Assembly (NCBI GenBank): GCA_016779585.1
Contig: JADHNI010000015.1
Location: 1 to 56,472, forward strand
From: Pseudomonadales bacterium
GTDB taxonomy: Bacteria; Pseudomonadota; Gammaproteobacteria; Pseudomonadales; Azotimanducaceae
Direction of reading: 5' to 3'
Length of the DNA: 56,472 nt
Numbering within the stretch: position 1 is the first letter of the stretch; each line of letters begins with the position of its first letter. Shown piece by piece: positions 35,676 to 46,263 of the stretch. The notes below the pieces were generated by a model. The model ran no database searches. It was given only the letters and a program-made list of their open reading frames with translations, and was not told the origin of the DNA. The translations under genes were made by a program, and so were the position numbers.

Positions 35676-36416
35676 CTATAGAGTCTGAACCAGCCTTCGC
35701 AATCCTGAGACATGCCGACGGCTGACATCAAGTCGTTCATCAATGCCGCGCATTCTTACCTGGTAGTGACCTGACGGGTCTCTCTCGAGCCCCTCAAGAT
35801 GATCCATCATCACCAGCGCATTTCGGTGGATGCGAACCACTTTGTCACCAAACTCGTTTTCGAGGTCGCGCAGCGTGTCGTCAATCAATACTTCACCGCC
35901 CTCATGACGAACCGTAACGTACTTGTGATCTGCCTGGAAAAATTTGACTTCAGACAGGGGGATCAGCTCGATACCGCGACGGGTCTTCGCACTGATATGT
36001 GTTCTTGAGCGGTCTTTCGGGATTTCATCACGCCCCATGATGGCTTCCATCTGCACTCGATTAACCCTGGATGCCTTGCCCAGCGCATCCTGGAGAGCCT
36101 CACGTCGCACCGGCTTCATAAGGTAACCGGATGCGCTGACGTCAAACGCTTCAATCGCATGTTCGCCAAAAGCCGTACAGAAGATAACAGCTGGAGGAGA
36201 AGCCAGGGTCGATAGCTGCTTGCCCGCTTCCATGCCGTCCATACCCGGCATACGAATATCAAGGAGAACGATATCGGGTTCCAGCTTGATGGCTTCCCCA
36301 ACAGCTTCTTCGCCACTTTCCGCTGTGCCAACCACAGCGTAGTCATCCAGGGTTTCTACCATCCTGACCAGTCGATCCCTGGCCAGTTTCTCATCATCTA
36401 CCACGAGCACTTTCAT
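35676..36416 (-). CDS. algR: LytTR-type response regulator AlgR
   Basis: A 246-residue response regulator. The receiver domain has VVDDE (acid pocket), phospho-acceptor Asp53 in LLDIRMPG and Lys103 in YLMKPV. The C-terminal LytTR DNA-binding domain begins about residue 140 (HISAKTRRGIELIPL) and contains VRIHRNALV and RRHVSGLRRL. In Pseudomonas AlgR controls alginate, twitching and virulence. GAGG lies eight bases before the second of two close ATGs (36416), which is taken as start. Position between algZ and hemC is as in Pseudomonas. Confidence 0.94.
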   Translation of the reverse strand: MKVLVVDDEKLARDRLVRMVETLDDYAVVGTAESGEEAVGEAIKLEPDIVLLDIRMPGMDGMEAGKQLSTLASPPAVIFCTAFGEHAIEAFDVSASGYLMKPVRREALQDALGKASRVNRVQMEAIMGRDEIPKDRSRTHISAKTRRGIELIPLSEVKFFQADHKYVTVRHEGGEVLIDDTLRDLENEFGDKVVRIHRNALVMMDHLEGLERDPSGHYQVRMRGIDERLDVSRRHVSGLRRLVQTL

Positions 36417-36594
36417 GGGCATGACCTCTTTACTGTTCTTCGTTTAACGCTACCGGCAGTCATTCCCGGTAACAAATCGCAACGCGAGAGACCGCCATGA
36501 ACGCTAAATTAAGGATTTTTGACAAGAAAACTGCGACGTAGTGCACATTTTTGATAATTAGTCAGAAAAAACACAGCGTACATCCGGAAAAGAT

Positions 36595-37683
36595 TTATAA
36601 ATCAATAGGATATGAAACCCGCGTAATGAACTGGGTCTCCGTTTTCTCGGTGGTCAGAGAAGATTCCGGTCCATACAGGGCCTGCAGGCGGTTACGAATG
36701 TTATCCAGTGCCATCCTGTTCCCTTTTTCATGGGTACTTTCTTCACCTGCCAGGGGATTAGATATCTCGATCTTTATCCTGCCTGAATCCTCCGTGATCG
36801 AAACGCATACCGTACCGCCATCCCGTCGTGGCTGAATGCCATGATAAATTGCATTCTCCAGCAATGGTTGCAGCGTCAGGAGCGGGATACGCACTTCCCG
36901 GGGATCAACCTCAATCTGCCATTCCATGGAAAGGCGGTCATCCAGCCTGAGACCTTCAATGTGTACGTACTTTTCACAAAGGTCGAGTTCTTCAGACAAG
37001 CGAACAGGCTCACTGGTCGAATCGTTCAGACTGGCACGAAACAAAACTGAAAGATCTTCCACCACCTCCTCGGCCACCTCCGGGTCTACCGAGATCAGGC
37101 TGGCAATAATATTCATGCTGTTGAACAGGAAGTGCGGTCTAATACGCGACTGCAGCGCCTGAATTCTTGAGCTTAACTCAGCCTGCTCACCAACCCTGAG
37201 CTGGTGCGACAGAAAAAAATAGCGAAACGCTATCGTCGTCATGATCATGGCAATGAGGACGTTACGCAGGATACGGCCAACACCTCCTTCGGTCATGGCG
37301 CTAAATCCGGAGATAATCAATTCGGCCAGAAGACTGAACAAAGCAGTCAGCAGAAGGATGATTGCAAAGGCAACGGTTGTCGCCCTTGGCACGGTCATTC
37401 TCATCAACCAGGGGCGGGCGTTGCACAACAGTCCGGCCGAACTCAGGACCACCCACTGCACAAACAGCGAGGTCAGCCCAAGCTGCATCCAGTTGAAATC
37501 AAAAAAACTCGACGAAAAAAGGACCTGCACAAAAACCAGCAACTCGGAAACCAGCACCAGGAAGAGGATGCTCTGTGCCTGGCAGAGATCGGGCAGGAAG
37601 AAATCAGCTTCTGGAGTCGGCCTGGCCACTGTTCTTTCCCCGGGTTCGGTGAGAATCCCAATTATGCCTGCTTCGCAGACCAT
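36595..37683 (-). CDS. algZ: LytS/AlgZ-type sensor histidine kinase
   Basis: A 362-residue membrane kinase. The N-terminus [23 protein letters not shown] is an AlgZ/FimS signature; about six hydrophobic helices reach to residue 157. The His_kinase block has the phospho-acceptor His184 in [12 protein letters not shown] and the N-box [12 protein letters not shown]. It should phosphorylate AlgR. 178 bases separate it from algR, so algR may have its own promoter. It is divergent from argH, 41 bases away, as in Pseudomonas. Confidence 0.93.
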   Translation of the reverse strand: MVCEAGIIGILTEPGERTVARPTPEADFFLPDLCQAQSILFLVLVSELLVFVQVLFSSSFFDFNWMQLGLTSLFVQWVVLSSAGLLCNARPWLMRMTVPRATTVAFAIILLLTALFSLLAELIISGFSAMTEGGVGRILRNVLIAMIMTTIAFRYFFLSHQLRVGEQAELSSRIQALQSRIRPHFLFNSMNIIASLISVDPEVAEEVVEDLSVLFRASLNDSTSEPVRLSEELDLCEKYVHIEGLRLDDRLSMEWQIEVDPREVRIPLLTLQPLLENAIYHGIQPRRDGGTVCVSITEDSGRIKIEISNPLAGEESTHEKGNRMALDNIRNRLQALYGPESSLTTEKTETQFITRVSYPIDL

Positions 37684-37724
37684 GCTGCTATAATTGCGCT
37701 TCTCTCGTTTTCAGATCAAAACCA

Positions 37725-39113
37725 GTGACTGATAAAAGCAACAAACTCTGGGACGGCAGGTTCACTGAAGCCACCGACGCCTTCGTTGAGTCGTTTACCG
37801 CGTCAATCGGATTCGATCACGTACTCGCGGCTTACGACATACAGGGTTCTATCGCACATGCGACGATGCTTGCGTCCGTGGGTATCCTGAACGACAACGA
37901 GCGTGGTGCCATTGTTTCAGGGCTTGAAGCCATCCGGGAAGATATCCTCAAGGGCAACATGACCTGGTCAGTGGCGCTCGAAGATGTGCACATGAATATT
38001 GAGAGTGCGCTTACGGAACAAATTGGTGATGTGGGGAAAAAGTTGCATACCGGACGTTCCAGGAACGACCAGGTCGCAACTGACATCAGGCTTTACCTCC
38101 GGGACGCCATTGATGCGATCTGCGAAAAAATCACCCTGCTCCAGAACGGCATCCTGGAACTCGCAGAGGGCGAAACTGAAACCATCATGCCGGGACTTAC
38201 TCATCTGCAGGTAGCCCAGCCAGTGTCTTTTGCCCATCACCTGATGGCCTGGTTTGAAATGATTGGTCGGGACAAGGCCCGAATGCAGGATTGCCGAAAG
38301 AGAGTTAACAGCCTGCCACTGGGTGCTGCCGCACTAGCCGGCACAACCTTCCCGATTGATCGAAACATGACAGCCGAGCTGCTCGGTTTCGAAACCGTTG
38401 CGGCAAACTCCCTTGATGCCGTCAGCGACCGGGACTTCGCGATCGAGTTCTGTGCTGCAGCCAGCCTCCTGATGATGCATCTCTCCCGCTGGGCAGAAGA
38501 GATGATTCTCTGGACGTCACCGCAATTCGACTACATCGACCTGCCCGATCGCTTCTGTACCGGTTCATCCATCATGCCGCAGAAGAAGAATCCGGACGTC
38601 CCTGAACTCGTGCGCGGTAAAACCGGTCGTGTATTCGGTTCATTGAATAACCTTCTGACCGTCATGAAGGGCCAGCCACTGGCATACAACAAGGACAACC
38701 AGGAAGACAAGGAACCCCTGTTCGATACGGTGAACACTGTCATGGATTGCCTGACCGCGTTTGCCGACATGGTCCCCGCCATGGAGCCCAGGCGAGAGAA
38801 TATGCGGGAAGCGACCAGGAAAGGTTTCGCAACGGCCACTGACCTCGCCGATTACCTCGTTAAAAAGGGTCTGCCGTTCCGTGATGCCCACGAAGTGGTT
38901 GGACGACTGGTTGGCCAGGCTATTGGGCAGGGCTGCGATCTTTCCGAGCTGCCGCTTGATTCACTGACTTCAGCCAGTGAACTGATTGAGGAAGACGTCT
39001 ACCAGGTCCTGACCCTGGAAGGGTCGCTTGCCGCTCGAAATCATCCTGGTGGTACTGCGCCGGAACAGGTGAAAGCCGCGATCAAGGCAGCAAGAGACAG
39101 CCTTTCAGGCTGA
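37725..39113 (+). CDS. argH: Argininosuccinate lyase
   Basis: A 462-residue lyase that splits argininosuccinate into arginine and fumarate. The family signature [12 protein letters not shown], with the catalytic serine loop, is near residues 281-292. [14 protein letters not shown] and [14 protein letters not shown] are further active-site blocks. The start is GTG at 37725. It lies divergent to algZ and ends one base before the facing cyaY stop. Confidence 0.97.
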   Translation: MTDKSNKLWDGRFTEATDAFVESFTASIGFDHVLAAYDIQGSIAHATMLASVGILNDNERGAIVSGLEAIREDILKGNMTWSVALEDVHMNIESALTEQIGDVGKKLHTGRSRNDQVATDIRLYLRDAIDAICEKITLLQNGILELAEGETETIMPGLTHLQVAQPVSFAHHLMAWFEMIGRDKARMQDCRKRVNSLPLGAAALAGTTFPIDRNMTAELLGFETVAANSLDAVSDRDFAIEFCAAASLLMMHLSRWAEEMILWTSPQFDYIDLPDRFCTGSSIMPQKKNPDVPELVRGKTGRVFGSLNNLLTVMKGQPLAYNKDNQEDKEPLFDTVNTVMDCLTAFADMVPAMEPRRENMREATRKGFATATDLADYLVKKGLPFRDAHEVVGRLVGQAIGQGCDLSELPLDSLTSASELIEEDVYQVLTLEGSLAARNHPGGTAPEQVKAAIKAARDSLSG

Positions 39114-39114
39114 A

Positions 39115-39435
39115 TCAGAAAAGACTGGTTCCAGCCTGCTCGCTAAAAACCCGGTTCAGCAGGGTATCCAGGTCCTCACCCGTGGTCGTGCAAATCCACT
39201 TTTCACGATCGTATCCGAGGTGAAATCCGCCGGACCGCGCCGCAATCCAGATTTCGTGATTCGCAACCTGGCGGCTCAGGATGATACTGGTACCGTTTTC
39301 GAGGGTTATGGAAAGTACATCCCCGGCAGTATCGATATCGGCATCCAGGTCCAGCTCATCGATCCGGTCTTCTATCCGGACAAACTCGTCATCAACAAGC
39401 TCCTGAAACTGTCTGTCTTCCATCGCTAACTTCAT
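39115..39435 (-). CDS. cyaY: Frataxin-like iron-sulfur assembly protein
   Basis: A 106-residue frataxin homologue. An acidic first helix (DDEFVRIEDRIDELDLDADID) binds iron, then LTLENG-type strand (LSITLENGTSIILSRQ) and IWIAARSGGFHLGY follow. CyaY regulates the IscS/IscU machine. GGAG lies five bases before the ATG at 39435; another ATG four codons later fits the E. coli start equally well. It is divergent from lptM. Confidence 0.93.
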   Translation of the reverse strand: MKLAMEDRQFQELVDDEFVRIEDRIDELDLDADIDTAGDVLSITLENGTSIILSRQVANHEIWIAARSGGFHLGYDREKWICTTTGEDLDTLLNRVFSEQAGTSLF

Positions 39436-39495
39436 TTTTCTCCGTGAGGGCACTCAAGTATACTGCACTCCGTTCCCGGGTTTGACTTAGATACC

Positions 39496-39684
39496 ATGCG
39501 TGCCAACCGTTTGATTTGCGCACTTTTTTCCCTGTTTGTACTGGCTGCATGCGGTCAGAAGGGTGACCTGTATCTTGAACAAGGAGCTCTGGAACAAGGA
39601 GCCCTGGAACAAAAAGCCTTGGAAGACCCCACTGAGTCGACGCGACAAGGCAACAACACGGAACGCGAACAGGCGGATAAATAG
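39496..39684 (+). CDS. lptM: Small lipoprotein LptM (YifL)
   Basis: A 62-residue lipoprotein: signal peptide, lipobox LAAC with lipidated Cys19, then the conserved GQKGDLYL. E. coli LptM assists maturation of the LptD outer-membrane translocon. The C-terminal half is unusual, with three tandem Glu-Gln-x-Ala-Leu units from a 15-bp DNA repeat. The lysA gene starts three bases after it. Confidence 0.9.
   Translation: MRANRLICALFSLFVLAACGQKGDLYLEQGALEQGALEQKALEDPTESTRQGNNTEREQADK
39577..39621 (+). repeat. 15-bp in-frame tandem repeat in lptM
   Basis: Three units at 39577, 39592 and 39607, encoding EQGAL, EQGAL and EQKAL. The first two units differ by one base, so this is a recent or slippage-prone expansion that keeps the frame. 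Confidence 0.85.
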
Positions 39685-39686
39685 CC

Positions 39687-40940
39687 ATGCTGCATAGCAC
39701 CCTTCACCGAAAGGACGGGGGTGATCTCTTCATGGAGCAGGTGTCGCTCGCTGAGATCGCCCAACAATACGGCACCCCGGTTTTTGTTTACTCCGAGGCA
39801 GCTATTCGCTCGGCCTACGAATCCTTCGACGCAGCCCTGTCCATGCATCCGCATGAAATCTGCTATGCCGTTAAAGCAAACTCCAACCTGTCTATCCTGC
39901 AACTACTGGCAGGCATGGGCGCTGGCTTCGATATCGTTTCCGGGGGCGAACTTATGCGCGTTCTCCGTGCCGGTGGGAACCCGTCACGGGTTGTTTTCTC
40001 CGGCGTCGGAAAACAGGACTGGGAAATTGATCTCGCCCTTGAACATGACATCGGTTGTTTCAATGTTGAATCTGCATCTGAGCTGGAACGAATTGCCAGG
40101 GTAGCCGAGGTTACGGGACACACTGCACCGGTTTCCATTCGCGTGAACCCGGATGTTGATCCCAGGACCCATCCGTACATCGCAACCGGTTTGAAAGAAA
40201 ACAAGTTCGGTGTATCCATCGACGAGGCGTTTGACCTTTACAAGAAAGCCGCCGTAACGCCATCACTGAGGATCGTGGGTGTCGATTGCCATATAGGTTC
40301 ACAGATTACAGACCTGACACCATTCCTCGACGCCCTGGCCCGTGTGCTGGATCTGGTGGATCGACTGGCGGCCAGAAGCATTGAGATAGATCACATCGAT
40401 CTTGGTGGTGGCATCGGTGTGCAATACAAGGATGAAACTCCCATTGATGTTGCGGAGTTTGCCAGTGCAGTAGGGCAGGCCATGAGCGGTCGACCACAAA
40501 GCCTGGTGTTTGAACCCGGGCGAATGATTGTGGCCAACGCGGGAATCCTGCTGACGCGTGTCAATACACTCAAGACCAATGAAGGTAAGAACTTCGCCGT
40601 CGTTGATGCCGCCATGAACGACCTGATACGGCCGGCGTTATACAGCGCCTGGCAGGAAGTTGTGAATGTGGCTGATACCGGTGCACAGGAGAGGACGTGG
40701 GATATCGTCGGTCCGGTTTGCGAGACCGGGGATTTCCTGGCAAAGGATCGCACACTCGCCATCGAAGAAGATGACCTTGTAGCTGTTCTGTCAGCGGGTG
40801 CCTACGGCTTTGTCATGAGCTCGAACTACAACTCCAGGCCACGCGCAGCTGAAATTCTGGTTTCCGGGGAAAACCACCGGGTCATCAGGCAACGCGAATC
40901 CATCGAAGACCTGTTCGCCCTGGAACCGATTCGGGAGTAA
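39687..40940 (+). CDS. lysA: Diaminopimelate decarboxylase
   Basis: A 417-residue PLP enzyme making lysine from meso-diaminopimelate. The PLP lysine is Lys63 in CYAVKANSN. DCHIGSQ, GGGIGV and EPGRMIVANAG are PLP- and substrate-binding blocks, and CETGDFLA holds the catalytic Cys. It is followed by dapF nine bases later, which supplies its substrate. Confidence 0.97.
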   Translation: MLHSTLHRKDGGDLFMEQVSLAEIAQQYGTPVFVYSEAAIRSAYESFDAALSMHPHEICYAVKANSNLSILQLLAGMGAGFDIVSGGELMRVLRAGGNPSRVVFSGVGKQDWEIDLALEHDIGCFNVESASELERIARVAEVTGHTAPVSIRVNPDVDPRTHPYIATGLKENKFGVSIDEAFDLYKKAAVTPSLRIVGVDCHIGSQITDLTPFLDALARVLDLVDRLAARSIEIDHIDLGGGIGVQYKDETPIDVAEFASAVGQAMSGRPQSLVFEPGRMIVANAGILLTRVNTLKTNEGKNFAVVDAAMNDLIRPALYSAWQEVVNVADTGAQERTWDIVGPVCETGDFLAKDRTLAIEEDDLVAVLSAGAYGFVMSSNYNSRPRAAEILVSGENHRVIRQRESIEDLFALEPIRE

Positions 40941-40949
40941 ATTAGCAAT

Positions 40950-41804
40950 ATGCTGCTACGCTTCACCAAGATGCATGGTCTGGGCAATGACTTCATGATG
41001 GTCGACCTGATATCACAGCGCGCGAACCTGCATCCACAACTCATTCAGGAGCTTTCAGATCGCAAGCTGGGCATCGGTTTTGACCAACTGTTGACAGTTC
41101 GTCCGCCAGAGAAGCCTGAACTCGATTTCAAGTACACCATCTATAATGCCGATGGATCGGAAGCGGAGCAGTGTGGCAATGGTGCACGGTGTTTTCTCAG
41201 GTTTGTAAGGGATGAGGGTCTCACCACCAAATCCACGATCAAGCTGGAGACCAACAACGGTGAGATCACCTGCAAGCTGGAGAAAGATGGCAACATCACT
41301 GTGGACATGGGTAAACCCGTACTGCAACCGGCGAAGATCCCCTTTATTGCAGATTCCCCGAAGATCACCTACCGGATTCCGCTGCAGGAGTCCTGTGATT
41401 CGGATGGTGAAAGTGAAATGATCGAACTGGCTGCCGTGAACATGGGTAATCCACACGCTGTTATTCGGGTAGATGATGTCGACACTGCAGAGGTCGAACG
41501 GATCGGTCCGCTAATCGAGTCCCATCCCAGGTTCCCGGAACGCGTGAACGTTGGCTTCATGCAGGTGGTATCCCGCAACAGGATCAAACTGCGAGTATTC
41601 GAACGCGGCGTTGGTGAAACCCAGGCCTGCGGGTCGGGTGCCTGCGCCGCCATGGTCGCCGGAAGACTTCAGGGTTTGCTGGACGATGTGGTCGACGTTG
41701 AACTGCTCGGTGGTCACCTGTCACTTGAATGGGGTGGTGATGATGACACGGTAAAAATGACCGGACCCGCGTGCCGGGTTTACGAGGGAAGACTTCAAGT
41801 ATGA
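40950..41804 (+). CDS. dapF: Diaminopimelate epimerase
   Basis: A 284-residue cofactor-free epimerase. Catalytic Cys75 (EQCGNGARC) and Cys227 ([10 protein letters not shown]) interconvert LL- and meso-diaminopimelate for lysine and peptidoglycan. [10 protein letters not shown] starts the protein as in homologues. Its stop overlaps the DUF484 ATG as ATGA. Confidence 0.97.
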   Translation: MLLRFTKMHGLGNDFMMVDLISQRANLHPQLIQELSDRKLGIGFDQLLTVRPPEKPELDFKYTIYNADGSEAEQCGNGARCFLRFVRDEGLTTKSTIKLETNNGEITCKLEKDGNITVDMGKPVLQPAKIPFIADSPKITYRIPLQESCDSDGESEMIELAAVNMGNPHAVIRVDDVDTAEVERIGPLIESHPRFPERVNVGFMQVVSRNRIKLRVFERGVGETQACGSGACAAMVAGRLQGLLDDVVDVELLGGHLSLEWGGDDDTVKMTGPACRVYEGRLQV

Positions 41805-42472
41805 GCGAATTGACTGACAAGGAAGTGGCAGATTACCTCAAAGATAATCCTGGATTCTTCGAGGACCGCGACAACCTGCTAATGAAGCTCAGGATTCCGC
41901 ACAGGAACAAAGGTGCGATCTCCCTGGTGGAGAAACAACTCGATGTTATTCGGGATCGACAACGCAAAACTCGCAGGCAGCTCAACGAGTTTGTCCAGGC
42001 GGCAGAGGAAAACAAGGAGATCTTCGACAAGAGTCGCCGACTTGTTCTGGCACTTATAGAAGCGAACCGCGGTACGGATTTTTTCGACGCACTTGAAAAA
42101 GGACTGAAGAAAGACTTTGGCTGCAAGGCATACTCACTGGTTGTCTTCGGTAAGCGACCTCGCCAGATAAATCATTTCACATCCCGGGTCACCGCCGATT
42201 CCGCACGCAGTTATGTGGGCGCCTTGATGCGCGCCCGGCATCCGACCCTGGGTGTACTTCGCCCGGGGGAGCAGGATTTCCTCTTTCGTCACCAGAGTGA
42301 AAAAGTTAAATCAGCGGCAGTCCTATCAGTAAAAGAACGAAACAAACAACTCGCACTGCTGGCGATCGGCCATGGGGACGCTCACTACTTTTCGCCTGAA
42401 ATGGATACACTTTTCCTTGGTTTTATTGCAGACGTCCTGGCCAAACTCTTGCCCAGGCACCTGCCGCGTTAG
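41801..42472 (+). CDS. DUF484 family protein, GAF-like
   Basis: A 223-residue protein of the DUF484 family, always found between dapF and xerC in many gammaproteobacteria. The N-terminal [23 protein letters not shown] is the family signature, followed by a coiled coil ([19 protein letters not shown]) and a GAF-like domain. Its role is unknown. The ATG at 41801 overlaps the dapF stop. Confidence 0.9.
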   Translation: MSELTDKEVADYLKDNPGFFEDRDNLLMKLRIPHRNKGAISLVEKQLDVIRDRQRKTRRQLNEFVQAAEENKEIFDKSRRLVLALIEANRGTDFFDALEKGLKKDFGCKAYSLVVFGKRPRQINHFTSRVTADSARSYVGALMRARHPTLGVLRPGEQDFLFRHQSEKVKSAAVLSVKERNKQLALLAIGHGDAHYFSPEMDTLFLGFIADVLAKLLPRHLPR

Positions 42473-42481
42473 CCTTAAGCA

Positions 42482-43399
42482 ATGAGATCCGAGCTCGACC
42501 ACTTCCTTGCCCACCTGAGAAACGAACGCCAACTTTCTGACCACACGATAAGCAACTACCAGCGCGACCTCCTGGCACTGCTCGAAACACTCGAGTCGCT
42601 GGGTATAGAAGCCTGGCCGGAGATTGGCGCACATCATCTTCGATCCTATATCACCGGTGCCCATCGCGGTGGCAAGTCAGGGAAAACATTGCAACGACAC
42701 CTTTCCTCTATAAGGACGCTGTTCAACTTCCTCGCACGGGAAGGCATCGTCAAATCGAACCCGGCTATGGAGTTTTCAGCACCGAAGTCCAGTTCAACAT
42801 TGCCAGATACGATTGATACAGACCAGATAAGCCGCTTGCTGGAGATTGGGACATCAAACTGGCACGGCCTGAGGGATCGCGCGATGCTTGAGCTTTTTTA
42901 CTCCTCAGGATTGCGCCTTTCTGAGCTTGTTGGCAGCAACATCCAGGATGTATCGTTCGACGACTGCACGATCCGCGTACTTGGAAAAGGCAACAAGGAG
43001 AGATTGCTGCCGGTAGGCTCAAAGGCTATCGCTGCCCTCAGGGCATGGCTCCAGGATCGGATGCTCGCACCCCGGGCCAGGCACATTGACGAAACTGCAC
43101 TGTTCATCAGTGAACGAGGTACACGCATCAGCGCCCGTAATGTGCAGGCACGGGTTCGGGAGTGGTGTCGCAGGTTGGGTATCTCTGGCAGGGTACATCC
43201 GCATACCCTGAGACATTCGTTTGCCAGTCACATGCTGGAATCAAGCCAGGATCTGCGCGCCGTGCAGGAACTGTTGGGTCACGCGGACATTTCAACGACG
43301 CAGATTTATACCCACCTCGACTTTCAGCACCTTGCGGATGTCTACGACCAGGCACACCCGCGTGCCGGTAGAAAAACGAAACTGGATCAGGAAACCTAG
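42482..43399 (+). CDS. xerC: Tyrosine recombinase XerC
   Basis: A 305-residue recombinase that acts with XerD at dif to resolve chromosome dimers. The N-terminal SAM-like domain binds the core site. Catalytic residues are Arg145 (SSGLRLSEL), Lys169 (GKGNKER), His241 and Arg244 (HTLRHS), His267 (LGHADI) and nucleophile Tyr276 (IYTHLD). Gene order (dapF-DUF484-xerC-HAD) marks it as XerC, not an integrase. Confidence 0.96.
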   Translation: MRSELDHFLAHLRNERQLSDHTISNYQRDLLALLETLESLGIEAWPEIGAHHLRSYITGAHRGGKSGKTLQRHLSSIRTLFNFLAREGIVKSNPAMEFSAPKSSSTLPDTIDTDQISRLLEIGTSNWHGLRDRAMLELFYSSGLRLSELVGSNIQDVSFDDCTIRVLGKGNKERLLPVGSKAIAALRAWLQDRMLAPRARHIDETALFISERGTRISARNVQARVREWCRRLGISGRVHPHTLRHSFASHMLESSQDLRAVQELLGHADISTTQIYTHLDFQHLADVYDQAHPRAGRKTKLDQET

Positions 43400-44098
43400 A
43401 TGAAGAAGTTTAAGGTTGTAGCCTTCGATCTGGACGATACACTCTGGCATGTCCATCCAGTCATTGTTCGCGCTGAGCAGGTTCTTAGAGGCTGGCTTCA
43501 GGACACCCTGCCAAACTTTTCTTACAACCCGGAGCTTATGAGGTCGCTCAGGGACGAGGCCTTAAAGGAAGATGCCAGCCTCGGGCATCGATTGACCGAA
43601 CTCAGACGTTTGACTATTGAACGTGCACTAGCCTCCTATCTGAACCAGACAGAAGACGCTGAGCAATTGTCCAGGGAAGCCATGGAGGTTTTCCTGGTCG
43701 CCCGCAACAAGGTCGAATTCTTCGAAGGTGCACTTGAGGTGATTGCAAACATCGCAAACGCCTACCAGCTTGGTGCACTCACCAACGGCAATGCCGACAT
43801 TCATCGTCTTGGGCTTGGCGAACATTTCAGTTTCGCTTTCTCAGCAGAGCAGGTCGGTGCGCCCAAACCTGCACCGGACCTTTTTCATCGTGCACTGGAG
43901 CATACCGGATGCGATCCGCATGAGATGCTTTATGTTGGAGACGACCCCATCAAGGATGTCGATGCGGCGAACAGGGTCGGTCTAGGCACCATCTGGGTGC
44001 GTGGTAGCGCGAAACCGGAACCCGGGGAAACCGCGGCAGATGCCGTTATAGACGATATCCGCCAGCTGCCCGAGGCGATCAGGGAGCTGGCGAGTTGA
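43400..44098 (+). CDS. yigB: HAD hydrolase YigB (flavin precursor phosphatase)
   Basis: A 232-residue HAD phosphatase. FDLDDTLW holds nucleophile Asp10 and Asp12, TNGNADIHRLGL is motif II, GAPKPAPDLF holds the Lys, and VGDDPIKDV is motif IV. E. coli YigB dephosphorylates 5-amino-6-(5-phosphoribitylamino)uracil in riboflavin synthesis. The ATG directly adjoins the xerC stop. Confidence 0.9.
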   Translation: MKKFKVVAFDLDDTLWHVHPVIVRAEQVLRGWLQDTLPNFSYNPELMRSLRDEALKEDASLGHRLTELRRLTIERALASYLNQTEDAEQLSREAMEVFLVARNKVEFFEGALEVIANIANAYQLGALTNGNADIHRLGLGEHFSFAFSAEQVGAPKPAPDLFHRALEHTGCDPHEMLYVGDDPIKDVDAANRVGLGTIWVRGSAKPEPGETAADAVIDDIRQLPEAIRELAS

Positions 44099-44108
44099 GC
44101 TAAGCCTG

Positions 44109-45482
44109 CTAGTCGTTGTGATCCGCAATAAAGGCTTTTACAGCGTCCTGATCGTTGGGTAACTGCGTTTTGCGGGCAGGCAGGTCTTTCAGTACCTCGA
44201 GGGCAGGATGTGTAATATCAGTATCCGGAAGGCCCTTCCTGATGACGTCATCAAATTTTGCGGGATGAGCCGTCGCCATGCACACAAGGGGTAATTCCGG
44301 GTTTCTCCGGGATGCCGCCACATGTACGCCAACAGCAGTGTGAGGATCCAACAGGTAACCGGTGGCCTCATAGGTGGCAACAATCGTGTTCAGTGTTTCC
44401 TCATCACTGACACAGCCCGTTGCAAACGCGTCATCAAAGTTCACGGTGTTGAAATTTACGGTCGCCGAACCGTGAACAAGAAACTCATTCATAAACCCGG
44501 TTACCCTCGATGCATCCTGACCAAACTGGTAATAGAGGTAACGCTCGAAATTGCTTGATACCTGGATGTCCATCGCCGGACTGTAGGTAAAGTGAACACT
44601 GCCACGTTCATAACGACCCGTGGTAAAGAATCGATGCAGGATGTCATTCTCGTTGGTGGCGAGAATGAGTTTGTCGATGGGTAACCCCATTCGACGGGCT
44701 ATGTAACCCGCAAAAATGTTACCAAAGTTTCCAGTTGGCACTGCAACCTGGAACGCCTTCGGTGAACCCAGCTGCACCCACGCGGCAAAGTAGTAAACCA
44801 CCTGGGCAAGTACACGTGCCCAGTTGACGGAATTCACGGCACCAAGCTGGTACCTGTCCTTGAATTCAAGGTCAGCGAAAACGCCTTTCAGAATGGACTG
44901 GCAGTCATCAAAGCTGCCTTCTATCGCGATATTCTGGACGTTGTCATCCAGCACCGTCGTCATCTGTCTTTCCTGCAGGGGGCTGGTGCGCCCGTCCGGA
45001 AACATGATGAAAATGTTGATGTTTTCCTTGCCGCGAACGCCGGCTATCGCGGCACTGCCAGTATCACCACTGGTGGCGCCAAGAATATTCAGCTGACCAC
45101 CGTCACGGGCAAGCACGTACTCAAAAACATTACCCAGGAACTGCAGCGCCACATCTTTGAAAGCCAGTGTTGGACCGTGAAACAGCTCCATGATTTGCAT
45201 GTCACCGACCGGCACCAGCGGCGTCACTCGTTCGTCATCGAAGGTGGCGTAGCTTTTCTCGATGAGAGCTTCAAGGTCGGCGGCAGGGATGTCATCGATA
45301 AAGCAGCCCATCACACGATTGGCAATTTCCGTATAGCCAAGCGATGCCATCTCCGGCAGTTGTTCGCGGATGTCCGGAATATCTGCAGGCACAAGCAACC
45401 CGCCGTCAGAAGCGAGTCCCATCATGACCGCATCACAAAAGGAAAGATCTGACACGCCGCCGCGTGTACTCCCATATCGCAT
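44109..45482 (-). CDS. thrC: Threonine synthase
   Basis: A 457-residue PLP enzyme converting O-phosphohomoserine to threonine. PLP is bound by Lys109 in FHGPTLAFKDVALQF. GATSGDTGSAA is the phosphate-binding loop and MRYGSTRGG the N-terminus of the long (class 1) threonine synthases. Here thrC stands alone, facing yigB; homoserine kinase thrB is at the window end, so the pathway is not in one operon. Confidence 0.96.
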   Translation of the reverse strand: MRYGSTRGGVSDLSFCDAVMMGLASDGGLLVPADIPDIREQLPEMASLGYTEIANRVMGCFIDDIPAADLEALIEKSYATFDDERVTPLVPVGDMQIMELFHGPTLAFKDVALQFLGNVFEYVLARDGGQLNILGATSGDTGSAAIAGVRGKENINIFIMFPDGRTSPLQERQMTTVLDDNVQNIAIEGSFDDCQSILKGVFADLEFKDRYQLGAVNSVNWARVLAQVVYYFAAWVQLGSPKAFQVAVPTGNFGNIFAGYIARRMGLPIDKLILATNENDILHRFFTTGRYERGSVHFTYSPAMDIQVSSNFERYLYYQFGQDASRVTGFMNEFLVHGSATVNFNTVNFDDAFATGCVSDEETLNTIVATYEATGYLLDPHTAVGVHVAASRRNPELPLVCMATAHPAKFDDVIRKGLPDTDITHPALEVLKDLPARKTQLPNDQDAVKAFIADHND

Positions 45483-45597
45483 GGATCGCCCAGCCCTGGC
45501 AAAAGGGTGGGATTATAGAGAAATTTGGCCTGCCTGGGGTAAAGAAGGGAGTGCCCGGTCCTGTTGACGAACAGCAGGCACTCCCGGAGATGCCTGG

Positions 45598-45957
<360 letters not shown>

Positions 45958-46053
45958 TTACCTAGTTTTTGTTAGGCAATGTATCTAATTTGCAGGGGTG
46001 AAGATACCCTGACAGGGATCCTATTTCTGACCTGCCCTTAACAGTGACAAGTA

Positions 46054-46071
46054 AAGCATCGACTGTGCCAA
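46054..46071 (-). promoter_or_regulatory. Sigma-54 promoter of the PII gene
   Basis: On the minus strand TTGGCAC-AGTCG-ATGCTT: the GG and GC pairs are ten bases apart, with one mismatch in the -12 TTGC. It lies about 120 bases upstream of the PII ATG. The rest of the 327-base comM-PII intergenic region holds the two NtrC sites. Confidence 0.75.
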
Positions 46072-46133
46072 CTTCCCAACTTCCAGTAAAAACAAGGCTT
46101 TAACGGTTCCATGGAATTAGCGCCCGGCAATCT

Positions 46134-46150
46134 CGCACCAGCATGGTGCG
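46134..46150. promoter_or_regulatory. NtrC-binding site 1 of PII promoter
   Basis: CGCACCAGCATGGTGCG has perfect 8-base arms when extended by one base on either side (TCGCACCA with TGGTGCGA), and is nearly the NtrC site of E. coli glnA. It lies about 80 bp upstream of the sigma-54 promoter. Confidence 0.8.
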
Positions 46151-46176
46151 ACATAGACCACTATCGCGCACGGAGT

Positions 46177-46192
46177 TGCACCAAGTTCGTGC
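46177..46192. promoter_or_regulatory. NtrC-binding site 2 of PII promoter
   Basis: TGCACCAAGTTCGTGC has the GCAC-N7-GTGC form. Its centre is 43 bp, four helical turns, from site 1, as for paired NtrC enhancers. Confidence 0.75.
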
Positions 46193-46263
46193 GATCATTT
46201 CCTCCATTGCCCGCGGCACCTGGTTGAACATGCCTACGGACCTGTCTGATCTTCCCACGAATA

